Source: Gammaproteobacteria bacterium (lineage in GTDB: Bacteria; Pseudomonadota; Gammaproteobacteria; S144-34). Taken from it: 49,711 nt of DNA. The notes under the pieces are model-generated. The model worked only from the letters and a program-made list of their open reading frames with translations, was not told where the DNA came from and did no database searches. This document shows, piece after piece, positions 33,469 to 46,976 of the stretch (the first letter of the stretch is position 1; each line of letters begins with the position of its first letter). The position numbers and the translations under genes are program-made. The stretch covers positions 1-49,711 of the forward strand of contig JALSJE010000113.1 in the NCBI GenBank assembly GCA_026989495.1, in the 5' to 3' direction.

Positions 33469-33884
33469 CCGGGCCGGGCCGCGAGCTGCTCGAGCGCAAG
33501 CTCGCCTTCCTCGAGCGCTTCCTGAACGACCTGGGGACGTTCGAGCCGCTGGACCGCGAGGCCAGGCGCGCCCAGCACTACGCGATCGAGCGCCTGCTCC
33601 AGCTCCTGTGCGAGGCTGCGGCCGACGTGGGCCTCCAGATCCTCAGGCGCAAGACCGGCGAAGGCGCCGGCAGCTACCGGGAGATCTTCACGCGGCTGCG
33701 CGACGGCGCCGGCCTGCCGGACGAGCTCGCGGAAGGGCTGATCCAGGCCTGCGCCATGCGCAACGTGCTCACGCATCTCTACGACGTCATCGATCTCGAT
33801 CGTGTCGCCGATGCCGTGGAGCCCGCGCTCAGGCTCTACCGCCGCTTCCTCTCCTGGGCGCTGGAGCACCTGCCCGGGCGCTGA
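33465..33884 (+). CDS. HepT-like HEPN ribonuclease toxin
   Basis: A 139-aa all-helical HEPN protein. The catalytic R-x4-H-x-Y motif is intact (R99, H104, Y106 in RNVLTHLYDVID). In the HepT family this motif forms the RNase site, and the Tyr is the residue AMPylated by the antitoxin. It is cotranscribed with, and translationally coupled to, the nucleotidyltransferase gene. A partial copy of the dispersed repeat follows it. Confidence 0.87.
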   Translation: MTGPGRELLERKLAFLERFLNDLGTFEPLDREARRAQHYAIERLLQLLCEAAADVGLQILRRKTGEGAGSYREIFTRLRDGAGLPDELAEGLIQACAMRNVLTHLYDVIDLDRVADAVEPALRLYRRFLSWALEHLPGR

Positions 33885-33926
33885 GCCGGCGCCACCCGAC
33901 CGTGCCGCGTGCCGGAGTAAACCCCG

Positions 33927-33965
33927 GCGCTGATCGATCCGCGCAGCGGATTGATCAGAGTTTCC
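33927..33965 (+). repeat. Dispersed structured repeat, copy C (3' end only)
   Basis: Only the last hairpin (GATCGATCCGC/GCGGATTGATC) and the conserved CAGAGTTTCC end of the repeat are present, 43 nt downstream of the hepT-like stop and in the same orientation. It abuts the stop codon of the convergent S24-like gene (33967). Confidence 0.75.
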
Positions 33966-33966
33966 A

Positions 33967-34314
33967 TCAGACATAGTGCTTGCGGTCGCGGCGACGCCGT
34001 CCGGCCTTCTGCACCACCACCCCCTTGATGGCCTGCGGGCCCGGGATCTCCAGCACCGCGTGTCCCTCCTGGAGCGCGTGCAGCTCCCAGCGCCCACCTT
34101 CGATGCGGAGCTGGCGGAAGATGTACTCGCCGCCGTGCTCGGCCACCACGTAGCAGCCGCTCTCCACCACCCCGCCCGGGTCCACGATGATGATGCAGCC
34201 GTGCTCGAACTCCGGCGCCATGCTGTCGCCCAGCACCTGCAGGGCGAAGGGCTCGGAGCCCGCGCAGCCACCGATGGTCGCCTCGACCGCCCGCTTCAGC
34301 TCTTCCTCGTTCAT
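33967..34314 (-). CDS. S24/LexA-fold protein lacking the catalytic lysine (pseudo-peptidase)
   Basis: A 115-aa protein with only the LexA-like C-terminal peptidase fold. The serine motif is intact (VLGDSMAPEFEHG, S31), but the position of the general-base Lys is Arg (R67, in GEYIFRQL). There is no helix-turn-helix. Self-cleavage is therefore doubtful, and a binding or sensing role seems likelier. The ATG at 34314 is preceded by GGGAGAAG; longer frames add an Ala/Gly leader of poor quality. It is probably cotranscribed with the upstream ABC exporter (39 nt apart). Confidence 0.75.
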   Translation of the reverse strand: MNEEELKRAVEATIGGCAGSEPFALQVLGDSMAPEFEHGCIIIVDPGGVVESGCYVVAEHGGEYIFRQLRIEGGRWELHALQEGHAVLEIPGPQAIKGVVVQKAGRRRRDRKHYV

Positions 34315-34352
34315 CTGCGTCTTCTCCCGTCCAGAGGGGCCGCACCCGGGCC

Positions 34353-36173
34353 TCAGGAGACACCCGCCGCCATCGCATCGCCCGCCGCGGCCTCGCGCTC
34401 CTGCTGCTGCAGCGCCCACAAGTGAGCGTAGAGGCCCCCCTGGGCCAGCAGGCCGCGGTGGTCGCCGCGCTCGACGATACGGCCCTGGTCCATGACCAGG
34501 ATCTCGTCCGCGTCCACCACCGTGGACAGGCGGTGGGCGATCACCAGCGTCGTGCGGTGCATGGCCACCTCCCGCAGCGCCGCCAGGATGGCCTGCTCCG
34601 AGCGCGAGTCCAGCGAGGAGGTTGCCTCGTCGAAGACCATGATGGGCGGGTCCTTGAGCAGCACGCGCGCGATGGCGATGCGCTGCTTCTCACCGCCCGA
34701 GAGCTTGAGCCCCCGTTCGCCCACCACCGTCTCGTAGCCCTGCGGCAGCGAGAGGATGAAGTCGTGGATGTGGGCGAGCCGCGCTGCCTGCTCCACCTCC
34801 TCGCGCGTGGCGTCCGGGCGCCCGTAGAGGATGTTGTAGTAGATGGTGTCGTTGAAGAGCACGGTGTCCTGCGGGACGATGCCGATGGCACGCCGCAGGC
34901 TCTCCTGCGTCACCGCGCGGATGTCCTGCCCGTCGATGAGGATGCGCCCGCGGTCCACCTCGTAGAAGCGGAACAGCAGCCGCACGAGGGTGGACTTGCC
35001 CGCCCCGGAGGGTCCCACCACGGCCACCTTGCGCCCTGCGGGGATGTGGAAATCCACATCGTGCAGGATGGGGCGGTCGGCACGGTAGGCGAAGTCCACG
35101 CGCTCGAAGCGGATCTCGCCCGCGCGCACGGCGAGCGGGCGGGCGTCCGGGGCGTCCTCGATCTCGGGCTCGCGCTCCAGCAGGCGGAACATGCGGTCCA
35201 TGTCGGCCAGCGCATGCTTGAGCTGGCGGTAGACGATGCCGAGGAAGTTCAGGGGCATGAAGAGCTGGAGCATCATGGTGTTGACCAGCACCAGGTCGCC
35301 CAGGGTCATGGCGCCGGCCACCACCCCCTGCCCCGCGTAGATCATGATGAGGGTCACGCCCGCGGCGATGATGGCGCCCTGGCCGAAGTTGAGGAAGGAC
35401 ATGGAGGTCTGGCTCTTGACCGCCGCGTCCTCCCAGCGCGCGAGCGTCTCGTCGTAGCGGGCGAGCTCGAGGCGCTCGTTGCCGAAGTACTTGACGGTCT
35501 CGTAGTTGATGAGGCTGTCCACCGCGCGCGTGTTGGCCTCGGAATCGAGGGCGTTCATGGTGTGGCGGAAGTGCATGCGCCACTCCGTCACCGCCAGCGT
35601 GAAGGCCACGTACACGGCCACGGTGGCGAAAGTCACCACCGCGAAGCGCGCCTCGTAGCGCCCCAGCAGGATGAAGGCCACCAGCATGAACTCCGCCGCC
35701 GTGGGCAGGATGTTGAAGACCATGTAGTTGAGCAGCGAGCTCACGCTCTGGGTGCCGCGCTCCAGGTCGCGCGAGATGGCCCCCGTGCGACGCTCCAGGT
35801 GGAAGCGCAGCCCCAGCCGGTGCAGGTGCTCGAGCAGCCGCAGCGACAGCCGCCGCATGGCGCGGTAGCGCACCCGTGCGAAGACCGCGTCGCGCAGCTC
35901 GTTGAAGGCCGAGGCCGCGAGCCGCAAGGCGCCGTAGCCGAGGAGCAGCCCCAGGGGCAGGGCCAGCATCCCGGGGGCCGAAAGATCCAGATGATCGACG
36001 ATGTCCTTGAGGACCAGGGGCACGCCCACGTTGGCGAGCTTGGCCAGCACCAGGGCGGCCAGCGCCAGCAGCACCCGCCCGCGGTACTCCCACAGGAAGG
36101 GGGCGACGCGCCGCAGGTTGTGCAGGTCGCGGCGGTCGCTGTGCGGCGGCTCGGTATAGCGTACGTGCACCAT
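34353..36173 (-). CDS. Atm1/HMT1-type ABC exporter
   Basis: A 606-aa half-transporter. The N-terminal domain has six helices, and the hallmark NYETVKYFGNERLE of the Atm1/ABCB7 group is present. The nucleotide-binding domain has Walker A GPSGAGKST (about 384), signature LSGGEKQR and Walker B IMVFDEATSSLDS. Family members export glutathione-linked sulfur species or metals, which fits a sulfur oxidiser. The start (ATG, 36173) is 131 nt from the divergent membrane-fusion protein start chosen here. Confidence 0.92.
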   Translation of the reverse strand: MVHVRYTEPPHSDRRDLHNLRRVAPFLWEYRGRVLLALAALVLAKLANVGVPLVLKDIVDHLDLSAPGMLALPLGLLLGYGALRLAASAFNELRDAVFARVRYRAMRRLSLRLLEHLHRLGLRFHLERRTGAISRDLERGTQSVSSLLNYMVFNILPTAAEFMLVAFILLGRYEARFAVVTFATVAVYVAFTLAVTEWRMHFRHTMNALDSEANTRAVDSLINYETVKYFGNERLELARYDETLARWEDAAVKSQTSMSFLNFGQGAIIAAGVTLIMIYAGQGVVAGAMTLGDLVLVNTMMLQLFMPLNFLGIVYRQLKHALADMDRMFRLLEREPEIEDAPDARPLAVRAGEIRFERVDFAYRADRPILHDVDFHIPAGRKVAVVGPSGAGKSTLVRLLFRFYEVDRGRILIDGQDIRAVTQESLRRAIGIVPQDTVLFNDTIYYNILYGRPDATREEVEQAARLAHIHDFILSLPQGYETVVGERGLKLSGGEKQRIAIARVLLKDPPIMVFDEATSSLDSRSEQAILAALREVAMHRTTLVIAHRLSTVVDADEILVMDQGRIVERGDHRGLLAQGGLYAHLWALQQQEREAAAGDAMAAGVS

Positions 36174-36303
36174 GGGAATTCAGGATCCGAAAACCATGCG
36201 ATCGGACACTTTGCCGCCCCTCCGCGCCGCCCGCAAGCGCGCGTGGCGCATTCGGCTGCCTTTCCGGCAAAATGGCGATCCCGTGGACGAGCTGGATGCC
36301 CGC

Positions 36304-37454
36304 GTGAGCGAATCTGAGGCCGCGAGCCGCGAGACGGGGTTTCTGCAGCCCGGGGGCCGATCCCCCAGAAGGGTTGGATGCCGACCTCGCCGCAGTTGCG
36401 CGCTTCTGCTGACGCTCCTCTCCCTCCTCCTGCCGCCGCCCTTCCCTGCCGCCATGGCGTCGGCCGCCCCGGAGGGCAAACGGCCTCCGCGCGCGCACCT
36501 GGTGGACGTGGCCGTGGTCGAGCGGCGTCCCGTCTCCCTGGAGGCCGAGGCGACGGGCAGCCTCGTCGTCCGGCGGCTGCGCCGGGTCTACAGCGAGGAG
36601 GCGGGGCGCGTGGTCGAGCTCCCCTGGCGCGAGGGCGACCGCGTGCCGGCGGGCGCGCTGCTCGCGCGCCTCGACGACGCCCTGCTGCGGGCCGAGCTCG
36701 ACAAGGCCGTCGCCCGGCGGACCCAGGCAGAAGCCGACCTGCGGCGGCTGCAGGGGCTCTCGCGCAAGCGGCTCGCGAGCGAGGAGGCCCTGACGGCCGC
36801 GCGCACGGCGCTCGCGCTGGCGCGGGCCGAGGAGGCGGCGCTCAGGCTGCGCATCGCCCGCACCCGCATCCTTGCCCCTTTCGCGGGCGTGGTCACCCGG
36901 CGGCTGGCCGAGCCGGGTGATGTGGTGGCCGCCGGCTCGCATCTGCTCACCCTCGTGGACCCCGCCTCCCTGGTGGCGCGTGCCGGCGCCCCCGAGCGCA
37001 TCGTGGTGCGCCTGCGTCCGGGCGACGCGGTGCGGCTGCGCATCGACGCCCTGGGCACGGGCTGGCTGCGCGGGCGGCTGGTGCGGGTCTTTCCGGAGGT
37101 GGACCCGCGCACGCGTCAGGGCACGGTCGAGGCCGTTCCGGAGCCTTTGCCCGCCGGCGCCGTGCCGGGGCTGCTGGCACGGCTGCGCCTGCGGACGCCG
37201 CCCGCCGAGCACCTGGTGGTGCCGGCGGCGGCGGTCCAGCGCGACCCCTCCGGGGCCTACGTCTTCCGGGTGGATGCCCAGGGGCGCGCCCGGCGCACGG
37301 CGGTGCGCCTCGGTCCCCTGGCACCGGCCGGCGGCGTCGTCGTGCTGGAAGGGCTCGCTCCGGGCGACCGCGTGGTGGTACGTGGCCTCCTGGGCCTGCG
37401 CGACGGCGCGCGCGTGCGCGTGGCCGATCCCGGTCCGGGGGAGGGCGAGGCACC

Positions 37455-37458
<4 letters not shown>
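36304..37458 (+). CDS. RND efflux periplasmic adaptor (HlyD/MFP family)
   Basis: A periplasmic membrane-fusion protein of about 384 aa. A signal sequence is visible (RRSCALLLTLLSLLLPPPF...). A biotinyl-lipoyl half follows (AGRVVELPWREGDRVPAGA), then an alpha-hairpin (about 115-180), a second lipoyl half (LAPFAGVVTRRLAEPGDVV) and a beta-barrel. The start is uncertain. In-frame options are 36172, 36199 (ATG), 36283 and 36304 (GTG); the last leaves the shortest leader before the signal peptide. It overlaps the RND permease gene by 4 nt. Confidence 0.82.
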
Positions 37459-40559
<3,101 letters not shown>

Positions 40560-40571
40560 GCAGGGGAGCGT

Positions 40572-42020
40572 TCAGCCCCTGGACGCCTCCGCGGCGGGCG
40601 CCGCGGAGGGCTCGTCCGCGCGCACCGTCTCGCCGGCGGGCTTGAACCAGGACAGGGTGTCGTGCAGGCGCACCACCTCGCCCACGATGACGAGGGCAGG
40701 GGGCTCCACCTCATGCCGGCGCACCAGGTCCGGGAGGGTCTCCAGGGTGCCCACGTAGACCTTCTGGTCCGGCGTGGTGCCCTGCTGCACGAGCGCCGCC
40801 GGTGTCGTGGCCGGCAGCCCGTGGGCAGCCAGCTCGCGGCAGATGACCTTGATGCCGTGCACCCCCATGTAGAAGACCACCGTCTGGTGGGGCTGGGCCA
40901 GCATGGGCCAGTTGAGGTCCAGCGAACCGTCCTTCAGATGGCCCGTGACGAACACGCAGGCCTGCGCGTAGTCGCGGTGGGTGAGCGGGATGCCCGCGTA
41001 GGCGGCACAGCCCGAGGCGGCGGTGATGCCCGGCACCACCTGGAAGGGGATGCGCTCGGCCATGAGGGTGGCGATCTCCTCGCCCCCGCGCCCGAAGATG
41101 AACGGGTCGCCCCCCTTCAGCCGCAGCACCCGCCTGCCCTCCCGGGCCAGACGCACCAGGAGCTCGTTGATGGACTCCTGCGGGAGGGTATGCTGGCTGC
41201 GCTTCTTCCCCACGTAGACGCGCTCGGCGTCGCGGCGCACCAGGTCCAGGATCTCCGGCGCCACCAGGCGGTCGTAGACGACCACGTCGGCCTGCTGCAT
41301 GAGGCGCATCGCCCGGAAGGTCAGCAGATCCGGATCCCCCGGACCCGCGCCCACCAGATAGACCTCGCCCAGGGGCTGCGCGTGCGGGTCGGCTTCGGCC
41401 AGCGCGGCCTCCAGCGCGGCCCGCGCCTCGGCCTCCTTGCCCGCGAGCACGAGCTCGGCGATGGGCCCGTCGAGCACCCGCTCCCAGAAGCGCCGCCGCA
41501 CCTCGGGGTCGCGGATGCGCGCCTTGACCCGGGGACGGTAGGCCTCGGCGAGCGCCGCCAGCCGCCCGTAGCCCGCCGGGATCACGCTCTCCAGGCGCGC
41601 ACGCAGCTGGCGTGCCAGCACGGGTGAGCTGCCGCCGGTGGAGACGGCGATCTGCACCGGCGAGCGGTCCACGATGGAGGGCATGACGAAGGTGCACAGG
41701 TCCGGGCGGTCCACCACGTTGACCGGGATGTTGCCTGCGCGCGCCGCCTCGGAGACGGCGCGGTTGACGGCCTCGTCGTCCGTGGCGGCCACTGCCAGCG
41801 CCATGCCCTCCACGTCGCCCGGCTCGAAGGCGCGCGCCAGGTGCTCGACGGCGCCGGAGGCCCGGGCCGCCTCGAGCCGCTCGCACAGGGCGGGGGCCAC
41901 CACCCGCACGCGGGCGCCGGCCCGGCGCAGGAGAGAGACCTTGCGCGCGGCCACCTCCCCGCCTCCCACCACGAGGCAGGGCCGCTCGCGCACGTTCATG
42001 AAAACCGGCAGAAAATCCAT
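40572..42020 (-). CDS. cysG: Siroheme synthase CysG (trifunctional)
   Basis: A 482-aa enzyme converting uroporphyrinogen III to siroheme. The N-terminal CysG-B half has the NAD motif [11 protein letters not shown] (17-27), and [15 protein letters not shown] of the dehydrogenase/ferrochelatase active site. The C-terminal SUMT half starts near residue 218 ([17 protein letters not shown]) and carries [13 protein letters not shown]. Siroheme is the DsrAB cofactor. A palindrome of the dsrA type lies 51 nt upstream of the ATG, which suggests joint control. Confidence 0.97.
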   Translation of the reverse strand: MDFLPVFMNVRERPCLVVGGGEVAARKVSLLRRAGARVRVVAPALCERLEAARASGAVEHLARAFEPGDVEGMALAVAATDDEAVNRAVSEAARAGNIPVNVVDRPDLCTFVMPSIVDRSPVQIAVSTGGSSPVLARQLRARLESVIPAGYGRLAALAEAYRPRVKARIRDPEVRRRFWERVLDGPIAELVLAGKEAEARAALEAALAEADPHAQPLGEVYLVGAGPGDPDLLTFRAMRLMQQADVVVYDRLVAPEILDLVRRDAERVYVGKKRSQHTLPQESINELLVRLAREGRRVLRLKGGDPFIFGRGGEEIATLMAERIPFQVVPGITAASGCAAYAGIPLTHRDYAQACVFVTGHLKDGSLDLNWPMLAQPHQTVVFYMGVHGIKVICRELAAHGLPATTPAALVQQGTTPDQKVYVGTLETLPDLVRRHEVEPPALVIVGEVVRLHDTLSWFKPAGETVRADEPSAAPAAEASRG

Positions 42021-42070
42021 GCTTTAGACCCCGTTTGCAACACTTCACACCATGAGGCCACGCAGCGGAA

Positions 42071-42105
42071 TATCCCCCTTGGGCTAGATCGCGTCCCGGT
42101 ATCCC
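42071..42105 (-). promoter_or_regulatory. Candidate operator upstream of cysG
   Basis: On the minus strand TAGCCC-AAGG-GGGATA (42086 to 42071) matches the dsrA palindrome at 11 of 12 arm positions. A further GGGATA half-site (42105 to 42100) lies 29 nt upstream of the proximal one. The -10 at the expected distance (TGAAGT, 42047 to 42042) is poor. The site also lies upstream of the divergent FKBP gene, whose own -10 may be TAGACT (42175-42180). Confidence 0.5.
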
Positions 42106-42218
42106 CCCGACTCCGGTCGCACGGACCCACCGGACCGCTCGGAAAAGGTGCTGGCGCGTGGCGTACAGGTGGTCTAGACTCCATGATCCTATTCTCATGC
42201 CACATAGGTCCAGCATCC

Positions 42219-42698
42219 ATGCAGGTCAGCAAGCACAAGGTCGTCACCATCGACTACACCCTCAAGGACGAGCAGGGCTCGGTCATCGACAGCTCCGCCG
42301 GCGGCGAGCCCTTCTCCTACATCCAGGGCATCGGCAGCGTCATCCCGGGCCTGGAGCAGGCCCTGGAGGGCCGCTCGGCCGGCGAGTCCGTCACGGTGAG
42401 CATCCCGCCGGAGCAGGCCTACGGCGAACGCGACGAGTCGCTGGTGCAGGTGGTTCCCCGCTCCCTCTTCGGCGAGGGGCAGGAAGTCGCCCCGGGCATG
42501 CAGTTCCAGGCCGAGACCGAGTCCGGCGCCCGCATCGTCACGGTGGTGGGTGTCGAGGAGGACCGGGTGACGGTCGACGCGAACCACCCCCTCGCCGGCG
42601 CCACCCTCACCTTCGACGTGACCGTGGTGGACGTGCGCGAGGCCACGCCCGAGGAGCTCGAGCACGGCCACGTCCACGAGGCCGGCGCCCACGGCTGA
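42219..42698 (+). CDS. slyD: FKBP-type peptidyl-prolyl isomerase, SlyD-like
   Basis: A 159-aa SlyD/FKBP protein with insert-in-flap domain (IPPEQAYGERDESLVQVVPR), an FKBP core starting VSKHKVVTIDYTLKDEQG, and a short His-containing tail (ELEHGHVHEAGAHG) that may bind metal. The ATG at 42219 starts the conserved core; an upstream ATG at 42183 would add an unconvincing leader. It is followed by a clear terminator. Confidence 0.92.
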   Translation: MQVSKHKVVTIDYTLKDEQGSVIDSSAGGEPFSYIQGIGSVIPGLEQALEGRSAGESVTVSIPPEQAYGERDESLVQVVPRSLFGEGQEVAPGMQFQAETESGARIVTVVGVEEDRVTVDANHPLAGATLTFDVTVVDVREATPEELEHGHVHEAGAHG

Positions 42699-42736
42699 GC
42701 CGGCGGTCCCAGGGTCGAAGACCTGGGTCGAAGAAC

Positions 42737-42765
42737 GGAAAGGCGGGCCCCGGCCCGCCTTTTCC
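42737..42765 (+). terminator. Intrinsic terminator after slyD
   Basis: GGAAAGGCGGGCC pairs with GGCCCGCCTTTTCC around a 2-nt CC loop, with the T-run included. It sits between convergent slyD and serS, and its symmetry suits both directions. Confidence 0.85.
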
Positions 42766-42785
42766 ATTGCCGCCGGGCTTTCGCC

Positions 42786-44403
<1,618 letters not shown>

Positions 44404-44431
44404 CCCCGCCTCCTTTCGCGCCTTCGGCCTC

Positions 44432-44806
44432 CTAGAGCTGGCGCGCGAGCCCCATGCCGAGCCAGGCCGCCGCCAGGCAAGCCGCTATGCTCACGGCCAC
44501 GTTCGCGGCCGCCCGCCCCGCGCTGCCTGCCTCGAGCAGGTTCAGCGTCTCCACCGAGAAGGTCGAGAAGGTGGTGAAGGCCCCGAGGAACCCGGTCAGC
44601 AGCAGCGCCCGCGTCTCGGGCCCCGCGGCCGAGCGCTCCAGCAGCAGCACGTAGAGCAGCCCCATGGCGAAGGAGCCCAGCAGGTTGACGGCGAGCGTAC
44701 CCCAAGGGAAGCCGCGGTCCACCACCGTGTGGACCGCGGCGGTGAGCCCGTAGCGGGCCAGCGCCCCGACGGCACCGCCCGCCGCTACCGCGAGCAGGCG
44801 CGTCAC
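44432..44806 (-). CDS. crcB: Fluoride exporter CrcB/Fluc
   Basis: A 124-aa four-helix dual-topology fluoride channel. Conserved blocks are GGAVGALARYGL, GTLAVNLLGSFAMGLL and TGFLGAFTTFSTFSVE, the last carrying the TFSTF ion-pathway motif. The GTG at 44806 is chosen because CCGGAGGGG lies upstream and the longer frame adds a Cys/His-rich leader that would not fit the first helix. No fluoride riboswitch was recognised upstream. Confidence 0.94.
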   Translation of the reverse strand: MTRLLAVAAGGAVGALARYGLTAAVHTVVDRGFPWGTLAVNLLGSFAMGLLYVLLLERSAAGPETRALLLTGFLGAFTTFSTFSVETLNLLEAGSAGRAAANVAVSIAACLAAAWLGMGLARQL

Positions 44807-44916
44807 CGCGCACCCCTCCGGGGGACAAGCACGGCACCGGATGTGAACGTGGACGGCATGGCCGCGGAATGGTACAGGAAACGCCCGCCTGCCCGCCATG
44901 CGCGCGGCAGGCTCCG

Positions 44917-46293
44917 CTACCGCGGCTCCCGCCTCTCGCCCCTCGTCCCGCGCCCGCGCCTGCGGGCCTCGCGATCGAGCGCGCGCAGCGCCTCCAGCCG
45001 CTCGCGGATGCGGCTCTCCAGGCCGCGGTCCACCGGGCGATAGTAGCGGCGCTCGGGCATGCCTTCCGGGAAGTAGCGCTCGCCGGCGGCGTAGCCCTCC
45101 GGCTCGTCATGGGCGTAGCGGTAGCCGCGCCCGTGGCCCAGGGCCTTCATGAGCCGCGTGGGCGCGTTGCGCAGGTGCAGGGGCACCTCCAGCGAGCCGT
45201 GCCGGCGCGCGTCCTCCATCGCCTCGCCGAAGGCCACGTAGGCCGCGTTGCTCTTGGGCGCGCAGGCGAGGTAGATCACGGCCTGGGCGATGGCGAGCTC
45301 GCCTTCGGGGCTGCCGAGGCGCTCGTAGGCGTCCCAGGCGTCGAGGGCGAGGTGCAGCGCCCGCGGGTCGGCGAGCCCCACGTCCTCGCTCGCCATGCGC
45401 AGCAGGCGCCGGGCGACGTAGAGGGGATCGCAGCCGCCGTCGAGCATGCGCGCGAGCCAGTAGAGGGCGGCGTCCGGGTCGGAGCCGCGCACGGCCTTGT
45501 GCAGGGCCGAGATCTGGTCGTAGAAGAGGTCGCCGCCCTTGTCGAAGCGACGCACGTCGCTCACCGCCACCTGCCGCAGGATGGCCTCGGTCACCACGCG
45601 CCGGCCCTCGGGACCGGGCTCGGCGAGGTCGGCAGCGATCTCGAGCAGGTTGAGGGCCCGGCGGGCGTCGCCGTCGGCGGCCTCGGCGATCAGGTCGAGC
45701 AGGCCGGGCGCCACCTCCACACGCCCGCCCAGGCCGCGCTCGGCGTCGGCCAGGGCCCGCTCCAGCACCGTGCGCAGGGCCGCCCGGTCCAGGGGCTTGA
45801 GCACGTAGGTGCGCACACGCGAGAGCAGCGCGTTGTTGAGCTCGAAGGAGGGGTTCTCCGTGGTGGCGCCGACGAAGACGATCGTGCCCGCCTCCACGTG
45901 CGGCAGGAAGGCGTCCTGCTGGGCCTTGTTGAAGCGATGCGCCTCGTCCACGAACAGGATCGTGGCCCGTCCCTCGGCGGCGCGCACGGTGCGCGCGCGC
46001 TCCACCGCGGCGCGGATCTCCTTCACGCCGGCGAGCACGGCCGAGAGGCTGAGGAACTCGGCCTCGGTGTGGCGCGCCACCAGCCGCGCGATGGTGGTCT
46101 TGCCGGTGCCGGGCGGGCCCCACAGGATCATGGAATGCAGATGCCCGGCTTCGAGCGCGCGGCGCAGGGGCGCCTCCGGGCCCAGCACATGGGGCTGGCC
46201 CACCACCTCGTCCAGCGTGCGGGGGCGCATGCGGTCGGCCAGGGGCCGGGGCTCGGCTCCGGCGGCCAGCAGCTCGCCCTGCCCGGGTGCCAT
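44917..46293 (-). CDS. rarA: Replication-associated recombination protein RarA (MgsA)
   Basis: A 458-aa AAA+ ATPase acting at stalled forks. Walker A is GPPGTGKTT (59-67), Walker [17 protein letters not shown], and sensor 1 lies in [19 protein letters not shown]. The C-terminal tetramerisation region ([19 protein letters not shown]) is intact. The ATG lies 4 nt after the lolA stop. Confidence 0.97.
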   Translation of the reverse strand: MAPGQGELLAAGAEPRPLADRMRPRTLDEVVGQPHVLGPEAPLRRALEAGHLHSMILWGPPGTGKTTIARLVARHTEAEFLSLSAVLAGVKEIRAAVERARTVRAAEGRATILFVDEAHRFNKAQQDAFLPHVEAGTIVFVGATTENPSFELNNALLSRVRTYVLKPLDRAALRTVLERALADAERGLGGRVEVAPGLLDLIAEAADGDARRALNLLEIAADLAEPGPEGRRVVTEAILRQVAVSDVRRFDKGGDLFYDQISALHKAVRGSDPDAALYWLARMLDGGCDPLYVARRLLRMASEDVGLADPRALHLALDAWDAYERLGSPEGELAIAQAVIYLACAPKSNAAYVAFGEAMEDARRHGSLEVPLHLRNAPTRLMKALGHGRGYRYAHDEPEGYAAGERYFPEGMPERRYYRPVDRGLESRIRERLEALRALDREARRRGRGTRGERREPR

Positions 46294-46297
46294 GGTC

Positions 46298-46972
46298 TCA
46301 GGGCGCCGGTGCGGCGCTTTCCGGTCCGTCGCCGCGCACCACGTCCACCCCGGGGGGCGGCTCGAAGCGGAACAGCGACGGGTCGAGCTGGGGGTTGCGC
46401 TCCACGGCTTCGAAGCGCAGGCGCACCGTCTGGCCGAAGGCGTCCACCAGCTCCATGCGCGCGAGCCGCGGGCCGTCGAAGCCCACCAGGATGCGCTCGA
46501 AGTCGGCCTCGCCGCCGTCGCCGGCCGGGCTGAGCTCCACCCACTCCACCCCCTCGCGCAGGCCCAGCTCGCGTACCCGGAAGCCCTCCAGGGCGCGGCC
46601 GGCCCGCCCGGTGAGGATCTGGAGCGGGGTGCGCGCCAGGGCCTCGGCCTGGGGGCGGACCGTGACCTGCGCCAGGTCCTCGTCGTAGATCCACAGCCGC
46701 TCGCCGTCGGCCACGATGAGCTGGCGGTAGGGCTCTCGGTAGTCCCAGCGGAAGCGGCCCGGCCGCAGCACCGCCACCGTGCCGCTCGAGCGCTGCACGG
46801 GCGCGCCCGCCTCGTCCACGATCTCCTGCACGAAGCGGGCGCGCAGCGTGCGGATCTCGGCCAGGAAGGCCTCGAGCCGCGGGGCGACCACGGCCGGGGC
46901 CGGCGGGTGCGGGAGCGCCGCGAGCAGCAGCCCGAGGCCGAGCAGGAAGGTGCGGGCGCGGCCGTTGGCCAT
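46298..46972 (-). CDS. lolA: Outer-membrane lipoprotein carrier LolA
   Basis: A 224-aa periplasmic chaperone that carries lipoproteins from LolCDE to LolB. A signal peptide ([20 protein letters not shown]) precedes the conserved half-barrel ([42 protein letters not shown]). It is placed between ftsK and rarA as in other gammaproteobacteria. Confidence 0.96.
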   Translation of the reverse strand: MANGRARTFLLGLGLLLAALPHPPAPAVVAPRLEAFLAEIRTLRARFVQEIVDEAGAPVQRSSGTVAVLRPGRFRWDYREPYRQLIVADGERLWIYDEDLAQVTVRPQAEALARTPLQILTGRAGRALEGFRVRELGLREGVEWVELSPAGDGGEADFERILVGFDGPRLARMELVDAFGQTVRLRFEAVERNPQLDPSLFRFEPPPGVDVVRGDGPESAAPAP

Positions 46973-46976
46973 ATCG

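Noticed and set aside
44807-44916. Fluoride riboswitch upstream of crcB
   Set aside because: No recognisable fluoride-aptamer pattern is present, and the gene lies inside a multi-gene transcript.
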